Shown here: piece after piece, positions 35,113-47,857 of the stretch
Layout of the letters: every line of letters starts with the position of its first letter
Position numbering within the stretch: the first letter of the stretch is position 1
NCBI RefSeq assembly: GCF_000264995.1
Contig: NW_006767436.1
Location: forward strand, 1,861,226 to 1,925,225
Origin: Punctularia strigosozonata HHB-11173 SS5
Taxonomy: Eukaryota; Basidiomycota; Agaricomycetes; Corticiales; Punctulariaceae
Direction: 5' to 3'
Length of the DNA stretch: 64,000 nucleotides
Notes under the pieces: generated by a model
The model's input: only the letters and a program-made list of their open reading frames with translations
Database searches by the model: none
What the model was told of the DNA's origin: nothing
Translations under genes and position numbers: made by a program

Positions 35113-38100
35113 ATGAACATTGCGCACTCCATCCCGTCCGTCGTGCAGAGCGTCTCCTTCTCATTCCTCACCGCCGAAGACATCCGACGTATCTCTGTCA
35201 AGCAGATCATCAACCCCATCCTCCTTGATGACTTGAACCGACCAAACATAGGGGGACTATATGACCCCGCGCTTGGACCAAGCGAAAAGCAGGACATGTA
35301 CGTCAACGCTGCGTTCCTTGCAACTTCAGTAAACTGACTGCACACAGATGTACTACTTGTCGGCTGAACTACTTCACTTGCCCTGGCCATTATGGTCATA
35401 TTGAGCTTCCTTCTCCCGTCTTTCATCCCTTGTTCATGACGAACATGTACCATGTTCTCCGAACGACATGCCTCTTCTGTCATAAATTCAAAGTCGGTCC
35501 CACCACGGTAAGCGCCTGGGCTCGCAATCGTGCATTGATTCCGTCTGACATTCTGAAAGCTCTGTGTATATGCGGGAAAGCTTCGGCTCGCTGAACATGG
35601 CCTGTTGGTAGCGGCGAAAAGCCTCGACGATCTTATTCCTCAGAAGAAAAACAAGGGTAGCGCCCAGGCGGACGGGGACGAAGACGAAGATGGGGTTATC
35701 GAATCAAGCGAAGACTTCGCGAAACGTGTAAATGTGTATGTCGATCTCCAACTTGCGCGAGCCTCCAGTAGCAAGAGAGACGACTACAAGGATGGACTAG
35801 TATATCAAGCTCGCAAGGACCTCATCCAAGAATTCATCCGCATATCGCAGCTCAAAAAGTGTATGAATTGTGGCGCGTGAGTCTGCGTTAAGCTAGCGGC
35901 CTCATGTCTGTGTGTCTGAACAGTCTGCGCGCAAGGCACGGATATACCTTCCGCAAAGAAGGACATACTAAAATCATCGAGTACGACCTCACTCGTAAAC
36001 AAAAGGAACAGAATATCGCATCGGGAAGGCGCCGACCAGATGTCCTCCATTCCGTCTACCATTCCTCCAACGCACACTTGAAGGAGACGACTGGAGACGA
36101 CTCCGACGTGTCTATGTCTGATGCAGAGCCTGCGGGCGACCCCACGATGTCCGACGAAGACCAGGAGATGGCCAGCGTTGAAGACGAGAACCTGCACCAG
36201 ATTCCGACAGGACCTGCCAAAGCAGCCAATGGGACCATCAAAGGCAAACGTGGGCGCAACGAGCGAGTTATGGCGCCAGAGGAGTGCCGTGCTCATCTAC
36301 GCCGGCTGTTCAGCAATGAACCAAAGATGTGCTCGCTGATCTTTGGACGGCACGGACCATTCTCGAAATTCCGACCGGATGGGCATGCCACTGCGTCTGC
36401 GGATATTTTCTTCATGGATGCTATCCCTGTCTCGCCAACTCGTTTCCGCCCACCAGCGAAGATGGGAGACACCCTATTCGAACATGCACAGAATCAGCTG
36501 CTGACGCGGGTTCTCAACACGTCATACAAGCTACGGGATTTGACTAGAGACTTGCGTGCTGCATCTGTGAAGAGCGTTCAATACGATGAAGCGACTAGGC
36601 GGAGGATACTCGGCGCGTTGTTAGACGCCTTGGTGCAACTTCAAGTAGACGTCAATAGCTTCCTTGATAGTAGCAAGAATCCGCAGCCTGTACGACAAGG
36701 GCAATTACCTCCCGCCGGTGTCAAGCAAGGCCTCGAGAAGAAGGAGGGCTTATTTCGACAGCATATGATGGTATATGTCCTACTTCCTCTTTTTTCTCAC
36801 CGTATATTGATATATCAACGGAATCAAGGGCAAGCGTGTAAATTATGCTGCACGATCTGTTATTTCTCCGGATGTCAACATCGAGCCGAACGAGATAGGA
36901 ATCCCACCCGTGTTCGCTCGGAAGTTGACATTTCCTGAGTCGGTCACCCCAGCGAATGTGCACGAAATGCGTCAACTCGTTATCAATGGTGCGAGGGCAT
37001 ACCCTGGTGCTACGATGGTCGAGTTCGAGGATGGACATCAGCAATCGCTTGTGAGTGATATGACTCTCCTCCCCGCCCAAGCTCTCTTACCGGTGCTCTA
37101 GGATGTAATGTCCGTCGAAGCACGGACTGCTCTCGCGAACCAACTGTTGAAACCCCCAGAAGGCGAGCGCAACAGCTCCAAGCATGGTCTATATACTCGA
37201 ACCACAGCTGCAAACAAGAAGGTTTACCGGCATTTGCGAGACGGAGACGTGCTGATTCTGAACCGCCAACCAACGCTGCATAAACCGAGTATGATGGTGC
37301 ACAAGGCCAGGGTTCTGCGAGGCGAGAAGACCATACGAATGCACTACGCGAATTGGTGATTTCCGATCAGCTCGTACAGTATCCCACTCACTGAGCTTTG
37401 GTTCGTCAACTATACAGCAATTCGTACAATGGCAAGTTCGTCCTCTGCAACTTGCCTGGCATATAAACTGATCCACGTTGTTTAGCCGATTTCGATGGCG
37501 ACGGTGAGAAACGATTCCACCCAGGTCATGAGCGACGCATATTGACAATGACCCACAGAAATGAACATTCATTTCCCCCGTGATTATTCTCCGATCCTCG
37601 AAATCCCTATGGTTCGCTCATCCTCGTCATAGAAAATCAGGTTGCTCGTGCGGAGGCCATGATGATTGCCAACACAGACAATCAATATTTAGTGACTACA
37701 TCAGGTAAACCCTTGCGCGGTCTCATCCAAGATCATGTTGTTGCCGGTGTGTGGATGACGTCCAAGGAAGCGTTTTTCACGCGGGAGGAGTACTTCCAAC
37801 TTCTCTACGGTGCTCTCCGTCCAGAAGAGGAGGGCGGGCATATCACCGGCCGTTTGGTGACTCTGCCACCCACGATATGGAAACCTAACGCGCTGTGGAC
37901 AGGCAAACAGATCGTACGTCTTGTGCCATTCGATCACTATCTTCTCTGAACTACTGTCAGATTTCGACGGTGCTCCTGAACATCACGCCGAGTAATGCAC
38001 GTGGACTCAACACAGAATTCAAAGCCAAAGTACCGGGGTATCTTTGGGGCAAGGATTCGATAGAGGAGGACAAGGTCGTCTTCGTAGATGGCGAATTACT

Positions 38101-41100
38101 TTGCGGCGTTCTGGACAAGTCTTCCTTCGGCGCAAGCGAATACGGCATGGTCCACTCCGTCTACGAACTTTACAGCTCTGAAGTCGCCGGACGGCTACTC
38201 GGTATCCTCAGTAGACTGTTCACGAAGTTCTTGCAGCACCGGGCATTCACCTGTCGAATGGACGATCTGACGCTCACTCCTACCGGTGACGCCAAGCGCA
38301 GGGATATCCTCCAGAATGGGCGCAATCTTGGGACGGAGGCCGCTATGGAGAATTTCCCCTCGCTCGTGCAGGTTCCTCCCGTGGACAAGCCCGGTGCTCT
38401 GGAAAGTCTACTCAGGGAAGTCCTGCGAGACGATAGTAAAATGGCTGGCCTTGATGTCACGGTCAAGACGAAGTTGGCCACCCTCACAAAAGCGATTGCG
38501 GATGCGGTTATGCCTCGCGGGCTATCTCGCCAATTCCCTCTCAACCATATGCAAACGATGACCTTATCAGGAGCCAAGGGTAGTGCCGTGAATGCGCAGC
38601 AAATTTCGTGTGCGCTGGGTCAGCAAGAGCTCGAAGGCCGTCGCGTTCCGGTGATGATCAGCGGGAAGACGCTACCTTCTTTCAAAGCTTTTGAAACCAA
38701 GGCCATCGCCGGTGGTTACGTTGCTAGTCGTTTCTTGACCGGCATCAAACCCCAGGAGTTCTATTTCCATTGCATGGCAGGTCGGGAGGGTTTGATCGAT
38801 ACAGCAGTCAAGACATCGCGGTCTGGTTATTTGCAAAGATGCCTGATCAAGCATTTGGAAGGCCTAAAGGTCCACTACGACTACACCGTTCGCGGTAGTG
38901 ACGACTCCATCTACCAGTTTCACTATGGTGGTGACGCTCTTGATGTCACGAAACAAAAGTATCTCTACCAATTCGACTTCACATCGCGGAACGAGCTCTC
39001 CCTCATTAATAAGTATCAACCTGGCCGAATTAACCGTATCGTCAACGACAGTGACGCTTTGGAATACTCCAAGAAGATTATTAGAAAGTCTGCTCCGAAG
39101 CGTCACAAGTATGCGCCTATCTTGAGCAAATTCAACCCTTCTCTATATCTTGGTGCGACCTCGGAGCGATTCGCTGAGAGCGTCGAGAGCTATCTCAAGT
39201 TCAATCCTCACGGCCTACTCAAATCAAGGACGACGGAGAATGCCGTTGAACTCAGACGCCGTCACCCCCTGCTCACTAAGGATCGGTTCCGTTTGCTCAT
39301 GAACGTGCAATACATGCGCGCCCTCGTCGATCCCGGAGAAGCCGTCGGTTTATTGGCATCTCAAGGGTGAGTGTTATAGTGCCCAAGTTTCGACTTTGCT
39401 CTGATTCCATGTACAGAGTCGGCGAGCCGTCCACCCAAATGACGCTAAATACGTTCCACTTCGCCGGCCACGGAGCAGCCAACGTTACACTTGGTATTCC
39501 CCGCCTCCGAGAGATCGTCATGACGGCGTCCAAGCAACCGAAGACACCATCCATGATAGTGCCAATCCGGCCAGACGTTGGGGATCGCGAACTCGAAACC
39601 TTCTGCAAGCAGGCCAACCGTCTATCGCTATCTCAAGTCATCGATGAAATCACCGTCACGGAAAAGCTCGTCACGAATGGGAAGGCTCGACGGAAAGAAT
39701 TCAATATTCGTCTGGCTTTCTTCCCCCGGGAAGAGTACGAGCGTGAATACCATGTCTCACCACCAGAGATTCTAGCGGCGTTCGGCGCTCGCTTTGCTCT
39801 GATACTGAAGAAAGAAATTTTGACCGAGATGAAGCGGCTTGACGCAGACTTGAAGGGTTTGATGGCGGCGCTCGGCAAAGGAAAAGCCGTCAAAGACACC
39901 ACCGGAGCGGACGCTGCTGATAATGATGACGATGTTGATGAGGGAGCCAGGGGAGGCAATAGGGGCGAAGACGAACGCAGTGAGATTGGAGACGGAGACG
40001 CCGAGGATGCCAAACATGAACGGCAGAGGAAGGAGCAATCCTCTTACGAATCCGATGGGGGCGACGACGACCTCGATGACGACGTGGACTATGGGGCTAA
40101 GGGGATCGCGGAAGCTTATGCGAATGTCGACAAGGAGATGGAGGCAGAAGAGTTAACGGATGCTCAGCCTGTGGTATTACAGGCGAAGAAGCTCGTGAAC
40201 CAGTCTAGCGCTGTTCAGGACGAATTCAAGCGTACTCTGAAGTTCGCAAAATCCCTGAAGTTTGATGACAGTGGATGTTCGCTCGAACTAGAGGTACGAA
40301 GCATGCATTTCTTGCAGGGTCGATGTTCATAGTCCTGGCAGTTTGAAGAGGATATGCCGAAGCTTCTACTTGTCGGTGTTGTTGAACGCACGTGTGCAAA
40401 AACGATTGTACGGGAAATTCCGGGGATAACAGAATGTTTCAAGGGGACGGATGCAAAAAAGAGAGCACAAGTGCGTCGCTCTTTGCCATCTCATTTTTGA
40501 GATATCAATGACGCTGTAGATCACGACTAACGGCTCTAATTTCCGAGGAGTATGGGAGTTCTCTGCCTTGTCCGAGGTGTCGATCATCGGTAAGGACCCG
40601 AACCATTTGCTCTGCAGCGATCTCACCGATGCGAACAGATCATGACGGAATATATTCGAATGATATATACGGATTCTTGATGACTTACGGCGTCGAGGCT
40701 GCCCGATCTGCCATATTAAGAGAAATATCAGGGGTCTTCGATGCCTATAAGATCGACGTCGATGGGCGTCACCTGGAATTGATCGCTGACTACATGGTGA
40801 AACTGCATTTATCAGTCCATTGGCCATGTACTCAATTTGAAGTCATAGACGTTTGATGGCGGATATAAGCCTTTCAACCGCAAAGGCATATCGACACACA
40901 GTTCGCCGCTAATGAAGGCATCTTACGAGACCACTGCTGCCTTTCTCTCGGTGAGCGCTCCTCGTTTAGAAATGCTCACAGTGCGATCACCGCTAACGAT
41001 ATCCCCAGGATGCCACCCTGTATGGAGATTTCGATACTTTGACATCCCCGTCAGGCAATATCGTCCTTGGCAAGCCGAGCACAACCGGAACAGGGTCATT

Positions 41101-41131
41101 CGATGTTATTATGCCTGTCACCGTATCATAA
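35113..41131 (+). CDS. RPA190: DNA-directed RNA polymerase I largest subunit (RPA1/A190)
   Basis: Catalytic subunit for rRNA synthesis in the nucleolus. Seventeen exons: 35113-35297, 35348-35507, 35560-35876, 35924-36770, 36829-37050, 37102-37355, 37418-37431, 37486-37503, 37559-37579, 37633-37913, 37961-39366, 39417-40293, 40342-40470, 40520-40589, 40639-40796, 40849-40950 and 41009-41131, about 1727 residues. The clamp zinc site [20 protein letters not shown] and [13 protein letters not shown] are present. The Mg-binding loop NADFDGDEMNIHFP (about 666-679) is spread over three exons of 14, 18 and 21 nt; the intron between the first two uses a GC donor (gcaagt, 37432). Pol I-type features follow: [58 protein letters not shown], an acidic insert, [20 protein letters not shown] and the end SFDVIMPV. 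For exon 13 an alternative acceptor at 40332 would add SWQ. Confidence 0.97.
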
Positions 41132-41282
41132 TGTTGTTGCTATCATCATCCTTGCTGATCTTGGGGAGCCTCGTGCGCTGGCTCAAGTCTGACCCAAGCA
41201 GGAGTAAGCCCCCAATACAGGATATAGTCCATATCGACGCGCTGCTGTTACTACAGGCAGGGTCACAGAGTCCTTACGATGA

Positions 41283-43156
41283 TTATATCAATCCCTGTTT
41301 CTTCAAATCCTCGTAAGTCTTGCGGTTGTAGACATTTCCATCGTCGTCCTCCAACTCTTCCATGGTTTCTTGCTCAAATATCTCGTTTCGACCCTCTCGT
41401 TTCAGTCTTTCCGCCACTAGGTCGGAGCGTAAGCGAAGGAGCGAGTCTGGACATTTTTCACTTACAAGCTAACGCGTCCTCGATCCGAGTGATCTCATGG
41501 AAATGTTTGGTATTCGGCAAACCAAGAGCTCTCATACCAAACGCATGGCGTGACTCCTATCAGGGAATGAAAACGCACGTGTCAACAGTCAAGATCACGG
41601 TCGTGCACGAAAGCTTGCCTGGAAGTGGCGCTCGAAGTTTTTCCTGTGTTTCCAATGAGCATCCGCACCTCGATCAACATGACCTGAGGAAAGACGTACC
41701 TCCCCATGTAAACATGATCAGAGCAGATCTCGCAGCGGTACTCAACACCGAGGCCATGCAGCTTATATAACCAGTAAGGTATAGGCTTGCCGTCCCAACC
41801 CAGAGGGAGCTTCAACGGATTGTATATGCGCTCTTCTTCTTCTTCTTCCTCCTCTCCTTCCGGGTTTGTGTCACCCTTTTTGGTAGGCGCCGGAGCGGAC
41901 TTCGCCTGTTCAAGTAACTCCTGCTCACGTTCACGAGCTGTGAGAGAGAACTTGCGCTCTACGTTTGACTTCGTGTCATTGAATGTTAATAAGAGCTCTT
42001 TGATCATGGAGCCACAGAGGTGCGTCAGCAGAGCTATTGACCGAAGCCTGGTTTTCCCTGGCGCAACGTGCCCATTTCCATTTGCGGTAAGGGATGCCGG
42101 TCCGTTGGGGTTCGACGGCGGGGGTTCAGATGTAGCCTGCTTCGTCGTTGCCTTGACATGCTTTTTTGAAGTGAGGTGGGCGTCGTAAACAGTTTGTTTT
42201 GAATACACCTTCTGGCCTACGGCAACGTCAATTCCGGAAATAATACAAGATATAGGTAGATACTCACAAGCAGCACACCAGATGCCTTCACCACCGTTAT
42301 CGACGGCAGCTTTGGCCTGGTCTTTCCAGCCACTAATATCTTCGGCCACCCATTTCTCATCGAACTCCAACGCCGACGCGGATTGCTGGCCCTCGACGTC
42401 TACGAGTGGCCTTGTCCGTTTGGTGAAACTGAGCAGGTAGCTGTGAAGGTCTTTGATATAGCTATATGTGCTAAGTCAGAATAGTTTCAGAAGGGAGGTG
42501 GTTGTACACACTGCTCATAGTCCTTTCCCGCTCTGACCTCTGGAGAGATTTCGTCATGCAATGGCCTCTCTTGTACGGCCATGAGAACATCCAGGTACTG
42601 GAGATACGCTATTCTTTTTCCAATACCCTTGATGTTGTTGTATGCGGTATGGTTATCGTACAGGTCGAGGAATTTGCCATACGACTCTTCGCCTGAGAAT
42701 AGTAGGGAAATGGCTGACGAAGAAATGTCAGACGCACTACAGAGAAGATTCAGGCTGCTCACGATCTTCTTCCGCAGAATCGGCATCCTGTTCCTCCTCC
42801 GGCTCGTCTCGGAACGCTGCGAGCTCAAGCTCGAAGCCACTTGGCACCGCGTCCGGGTACTTGACGTAGTGCTCCTGGACCTTTTTCAGGCGGTCATAGA
42901 AAGCGGACAGGTCATCCGCATTACCAGATCCAGAGAGCGAGTCAATCTCGACTTTACGGGAATCCTGGTCCTCGTAAACGTTGTGCAAAGTGGTGCCACG
43001 GGCGGTGATGCGGTCGAGTATTTGGGATGCCTTGTGCTCTACCTGAAGCCGAGACTCATGCGTTGGTTGTGGCCTGGCAAGGATGTTATAGAGCGTCTTC
43101 TCAAGGTGCTCGATTTCCTCGTGCGTTTGACGCTGTATCTCGATTATCGAGTCCAT
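41283..43156 (-). CDS. SF3A3: Splicing factor 3a subunit 3 (SF3a60/Prp9)
   Basis: U2 snRNP component needed for prespliceosome assembly. Seven exons in transcript order: 43156-42763, 42713-42512, 42461-42268, 42216-41700, 41643-41619, 41556-41466 and 41416-41283, about 518 residues. [20 protein letters not shown] opens the helical N-terminus; [20 protein letters not shown] and [14 protein letters not shown] follow. The first zinc finger is WCAACQK...[10 protein letters not shown]; the C-terminal matrin-type finger is [20 protein letters not shown] followed by [20 protein letters not shown]. The end [14 protein letters not shown] is the family end. The fifth exon is 25 nt and the intron after it (41618-41557) has a GC donor, gcaagc; reading on would end the protein at RARP before the finger is complete. 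Convergent with RPA1, 151 bp between stops. Confidence 0.97.
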
Positions 43157-46100
43157 TGTTCGCCAAGGGTGTCGGTGCGGAGAACAGCAGGGCACCGCCA
43201 CTTATCAAGTTTGTTCTTATTTGTCCAATGGCCACGCTCTCATCCCATCGAATGCGAAGGTTCAACATCATCCCGCAGTGTCACTTCATCAAGCTGACTT
43301 ACCTGTGTCTGGTCTCCAATTCCAGATGACTCACGAACGCGGCAATTATGTTTTTCCGCTGGTCGCGGTGCGTACTTGCGGCTATCCTTACGCCGCATGC
43401 TCGGAGTATTGGCAATTGTCCCACAGCTTTTCTTGGCTATGCGTTCATTGATGTGACGCGGGTTGTCTATGTCAGTACTTTGGACTGCCCTCCCGTAGTT
43501 CCGCCCCCACCTCCCACGTATGCTCGTCCACCACTTTCGGCGACGTGCTCTCTTACCTCCATTTCACATTTTAAACGATTGCCTCGGAAGCTTTGTCCTT
43601 CACCCTAAGAGTTACACATCCTCAACTCCGTTGATTCCCTAACCTCTGCTAAATATGGTATTGATGACCGCGTACGTCAATCAGGATGCTTATAGCGGTG
43701 AATGCATTGCTTATTCAATTCATGTTCTCAGAGCATAGTGCACAAACAAATCTGGTGTCAATTGCCTTCGGATTATCATGGTAATCAATAGACTCGATTT
43801 CCATCTCAGTGGAAGGGTATCAACTAACGTGCACACGTGTCCGTAGAGGCCACTTTGCCAACTCATGCACTGATCTTAGAATGTTCGAAGTATGCGATAA
43901 GCATGGAATTTAGGTAGGCCAAGATTCGCAGGATATAACCCTGAGGAGTCAAAATGAGAAGATATGAGGACGGAAAACATGGCCTGTAATACATAATGTT
44001 TGACTGGAACTGTTGAAGCCGCGCGTCCTTATATCTACACATAAGTAGTATGTGATCAATACCGGCTATGGGATCGCAGATATATCAGACAAATTCATAT
44101 CCCTCCAATCCTGACTAGAATTGAAACATGATTGGACCGTGCATGAACTGCGAACACGGCAGGAAGCAAGAGAGTATACGATGCATTGAATTATGTACTG
44201 GCAGGCGGCCCCAATGCCGTCATTTCGGGCTGATGCGAAATAAAAATGGACCTGGGGCTTTCAGGCGGCGGTGGTTAATAGCCACCTGTTAACCAACGAT
44301 GAATGGCGTATGCTCAGACGAGACGGTATCTGAATCTTCGACTACACACTGCGAGAAGCATCGGTGCTTCGGATGCAAGATTAGCTATGACGTTCTTAAG
44401 ATCCCGCGAGATGCGTTTTTTCAGATCCGCGAAGGTGATCAACAGCCTTCCGTCGGAGTATATCGTTTTACCCCCCGTTAAATACGGAGAACGTGTAGGG
44501 TAATGATGGAGGTGCAGAAATAGACCTAATGTCGGTCCGCGTCCGCTGCGAAGTGTGATGGCTTCACATCATCGGAGTTAATGAACGTCGGGGAACTGAG
44601 CAGTGAAGATTGTACACAACGTGTTGGGGGATCAAATATTGGGTGCTGTGAGGGCTACAGAAGGTGGGTCAATGACTTGAGGCTCGTGTCAAATGGAATC
44701 TGGGAGTGTGCCCATTCGCAGAAATCGTTGTAGGCTCCACAAAGTGACCATGGTAATCGAACAAACAACATCATGCACAGTAACTCAAAGTATTCAAAGA
44801 TTGATTCTAGGAGCATCCATCGTCTCCAGCTTATGGTGCAGAGATATTCTGAACGACGTCTAGGCCAAAGAGGGTGACGACGACGTGATATATGATGCCA
44901 ATCTCGACCTCTAATTTACACGGCTACGCTGCGAAAAACATGGTCAATTATCCGGGAGAAAACCCCGGTAAGAATCGTCGCGTTACCAGCTGCACAGCCA
45001 GCAGCTAGATGACACCGACCCAAACGCAGCCTGCCGCCGGTTGGAATCTGATACACGGCCCTTCCGTTCTCAACGTCGTCTGCTGCAGCATAGATCGTTC
45101 CTTAGGCTCGCTCGGCGGTTACTCGTTCAGGAGGAGCAAAATCAGGCACGGCGCTTGCGGGCAGCAGGCTGTTGAGAAGTTGGCGTGGAAATCTGAAGGC
45201 GCCGGAACTAAGGCGATGCCAAAGCAAGACCGCCCACGTCCGATTCGTACATACCACTGGCGGCCCGAGCGACACCTATAGGACGGATTATGCATGAGAC
45301 ATTGCACAGTGCTTTCACGGTACACTCGCTTATCCTGACCCAGCGTTGAACCGGGTAGCCGCAGACGACCGCCGTGGCGCAATCTTGTTGGCGGATGTCC
45401 CCTTGGGTGGGAGAGCTGTGCCACATTCAATTTCATGCATTCAATCAACGCACGGCTGGAGTTTTATCACCCTAGGTTCAAGACGAAACACGTCAATGAG
45501 AGCCTATGATGGCTTAGATATTGCTATGGATATTCTTCGGAGCATCAAGCTATACGAGTAAAGCCTCAATCCGGAGGTCATCGAACATATAGCCACAGCT
45601 TCGTGTCCGCACCACAGAGCCTCGGGCATGTCGGGTACAGGTCTATCGACCATGGAACCGATCCATTGCTCTTGAATCTGCCGTTTCGCACCGCAGATAG
45701 AAATCCTCCGTGACGGTGGCATTCGACTTCCCAGATCTCTCTCACTAAATGCGATCTGACATCTATGTGGGTGTGATTGTTATAGCACCTCTACGAATCA
45801 TACTTCCATCCTAGACTAGTAGGAGTCCTCGAGACCTTCCACACATGAAGAGCCCACCCGTGATTTGTGCGACTCTTTTCTCTCTGGGTGGTCCTTTCTA
45901 AGGGTGCATACGTATCTCAGCCACGCTTATGATGCCCGCCTTTACTCTGAGGCTCTGCGACTCACATGGGCCCTTCTTTGCAAGATTACATATGATCCTA
46001 TCAAGCCGTCGATGCCGCTCCCCTAGGATCTTGAGCACCCCTGGAACCGGACCAAAGTCCCATCTCTGTTCATGCGCATATTGCCGCGTAACGTTGCATT

Positions 46101-47384
46101 TGAGGATATCGCCAATGAACACGTACCGCAGTGACCCCATTGACGACTGGGAGCCCGAAGGCTGTTCATGGCAATTCTCTATTACCGCTGACTGCTACTC
46201 CGCTGGACTCGTCCTCCAAACCTTCGCAGGATACCGCTCGCTCCGGACTGATGGTGGTGGTAGTAGACTGCCGAGGTTTCCGTATAAATGCTCGTTGCGA
46301 GCTGCTACCGATGCAACAGCTCGCTCAACCTGTGTATTCCTTGTCTTTTAAATACGGCAATGTGTTGCTATCGCAGGTGGGTAGCATCGCAATCTTTTAT
46401 CCTGAAAAATGTCGTTGTCGCTGTTGTTCAGCTTCGATGTCCAACAGGGTCAAAGAAACTTACAAACGATGCGGGCATAACAGAAGTCTGGTACTGTGCT
46501 CCCCCGCCTGCCACAGATTCCGATTAATGATGTACCGATTGCTGGCCAGCCTGACCAAGAGGTAAAGACCGCCAGCTATACGATATAAGGAAGCACTTAC
46601 CGTATTGCTGCAGATAGATTGTGGTTCCCGTCGTTGCCGCTTCAGCGCCGCGCATGTGACGCCGTGTGCCCATTGTGCCCAGACATGTAATCAAATGTGC
46701 GCTACCTGAGTTGCCTCGATGCTTGTGATGGTTTTAGGTGTTGACGATCACTTAACGGCACAACTGCCATCATGCAGTCATACGTTCCCTCAGATATACA
46801 GTACGTCGACGGTCCACGTTTCGCTTTCAATATCACTGGAACGTGTGGTGACATCACGTATTCCGTAGCGCCGCAAATCGACGCATTCTGCCCTCGATGC
46901 CAAGCCGCCGGCATGCGCTAACCCTGCGTTCCTTGACATCAATCGATTCGTCCACTTGTCCGAGTTGCATATTTCGGCGTTGCTTTGGGAAACGAAGTTC
47001 CAAGCAGTATTACCGTACTACACACATCCGTCCCCAGTTTCACCGCTCCTAGACGTAAGCCACTTGTATACTGCGCTCCCAATTTGACTGCTCGTTTATG
47101 TTGTGGGCCATGCTGAAACCTCGGGTTCCGAGCGTCAACACCAGACTCATGGAGCAGAGTAGCGCGGTGATGTTGCCGTCCATCCTCGTCATGAATTGAT
47201 TCAGCGAGAAGGCGATGTGAGCAGGGTTGCAGCACCACGTGTTCACAGTTCTGCAAGGAAAGCCACGAGCACAGGCAGATTGCAGCCCGCCTTATATGAA
47301 TTGCAGGCGAGATTCAACCAACAAACGCCCTACGACACTGACGGGTTAACTACAACAGGCATATGACATTCGATGAACCGAACC
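43157..47384. other. Gene-poor region of about 4.2 kb, possible degenerate fragments
   Basis: No gene could be assembled with confidence. The left half (43600-45000) is noticeably more A/T-rich than the genic parts. Around 46100-46925 there are short protein-like pieces on the plus strand, such as IPINDVPIAGQPDQE joined by GT-AG signals to IDCGSRRCRFSAAH with several Cys (46518-46680), and QYVDGPRFAFNITGTCGD with QIDAFCPRC (46780-46920). They resemble a small Cys-rich secreted protein, but no phase-consistent model connects them. On the minus strand at 47060-47250 a stretch with NQFMTRMDGNITALLCS could be a membrane-protein relic. I read this as decayed sequence, or a gene my splicing could not solve. 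Confidence 0.45.
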
Positions 47385-47857
47385 TCAGTCAGAATCCCCT
47401 ATATTATGCTTCTGCTTGAGTTGCGCTAGCTCCTCTTCCCTCCTAGCCAAGTCGGCCTTCGCCGCCGCTGCATCTTGCTTGGCAGGCATATGGTATAGAA
47501 CAACAATATAGCGCTCTTGAAGATGGAATCCATTAAGATGATCTAGAGCGTTCTTCGCCTATGCATACAGTAAGGTGCATGCGGGTCAGTCGTAGTTCAA
47601 GCACATACGTCCATAACATCATCGAACACCACGAACGCGGTTCCTCGCGTCTTTTGTTCATTCCCAATTCTGATCTGACGGATGCTCCCGTAACGACCGA
47701 ACAAATCGTAGAGATCTTCGCCAGTGATAGCATAGTTCAGGTTCTTGACGAAGAGGATGCGATTCGCTCCCGGAGGCAACTTCGTCTACAAGTTTCGGGT
47801 AATGCACACCATCAGAGTTCGGAGGTGTGGACTCACTGCAGGCCGAGCCAGAGCCAT
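47385..47857 (-). CDS. SF3B6: Splicing factor 3b subunit 6 (SF3b14/p14)
   Basis: RRM protein of the SF3b complex that contacts SF3B1 near the branch-point adenosine. Exons 47857-47837, 47785-47609 and 47558-47385 give 123 residues, the usual length. MALARPA joins [23 protein letters not shown]2 is ILFVKNL; RNP1 is RGTAFVVF inside [18 protein letters not shown]. After the second intron comes [20 protein letters not shown], then [20 protein letters not shown] and a C-terminal helix ending [10 protein letters not shown]. All splice sites are GT-AG. Yeast S. cerevisiae lacks this subunit, whereas basidiomycetes keep it (family knowledge). Confidence 0.97.

Noticed and set aside
40294-40332. Alternative 39-nt intron at RPA190 exon 12/13
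   Set aside because: The 48-nt intron ending at 40341 has a better acceptor and gives [14 protein letters not shown], which fits the family better.
41395-41410. Suspected one-base frameshift in the last SF3A3 exon
   Set aside because: Rereading the bases showed continuous frame ([11 protein letters not shown]); the first impression was a transcription slip.
45009-45448. Overlapping open frames on both strands in the gene-poor stretch
   Set aside because: Neither frame has a recognisable motif or splice continuation; composition looks like chance.
46939-47256. Minus-strand frame with possible membrane-protein flavour (NQFMTRMDGNITALLCS)
   Set aside because: Too short and interrupted; resemblance to basidiomycete multi-pass proteins is too weak to call a gene or pseudogene.
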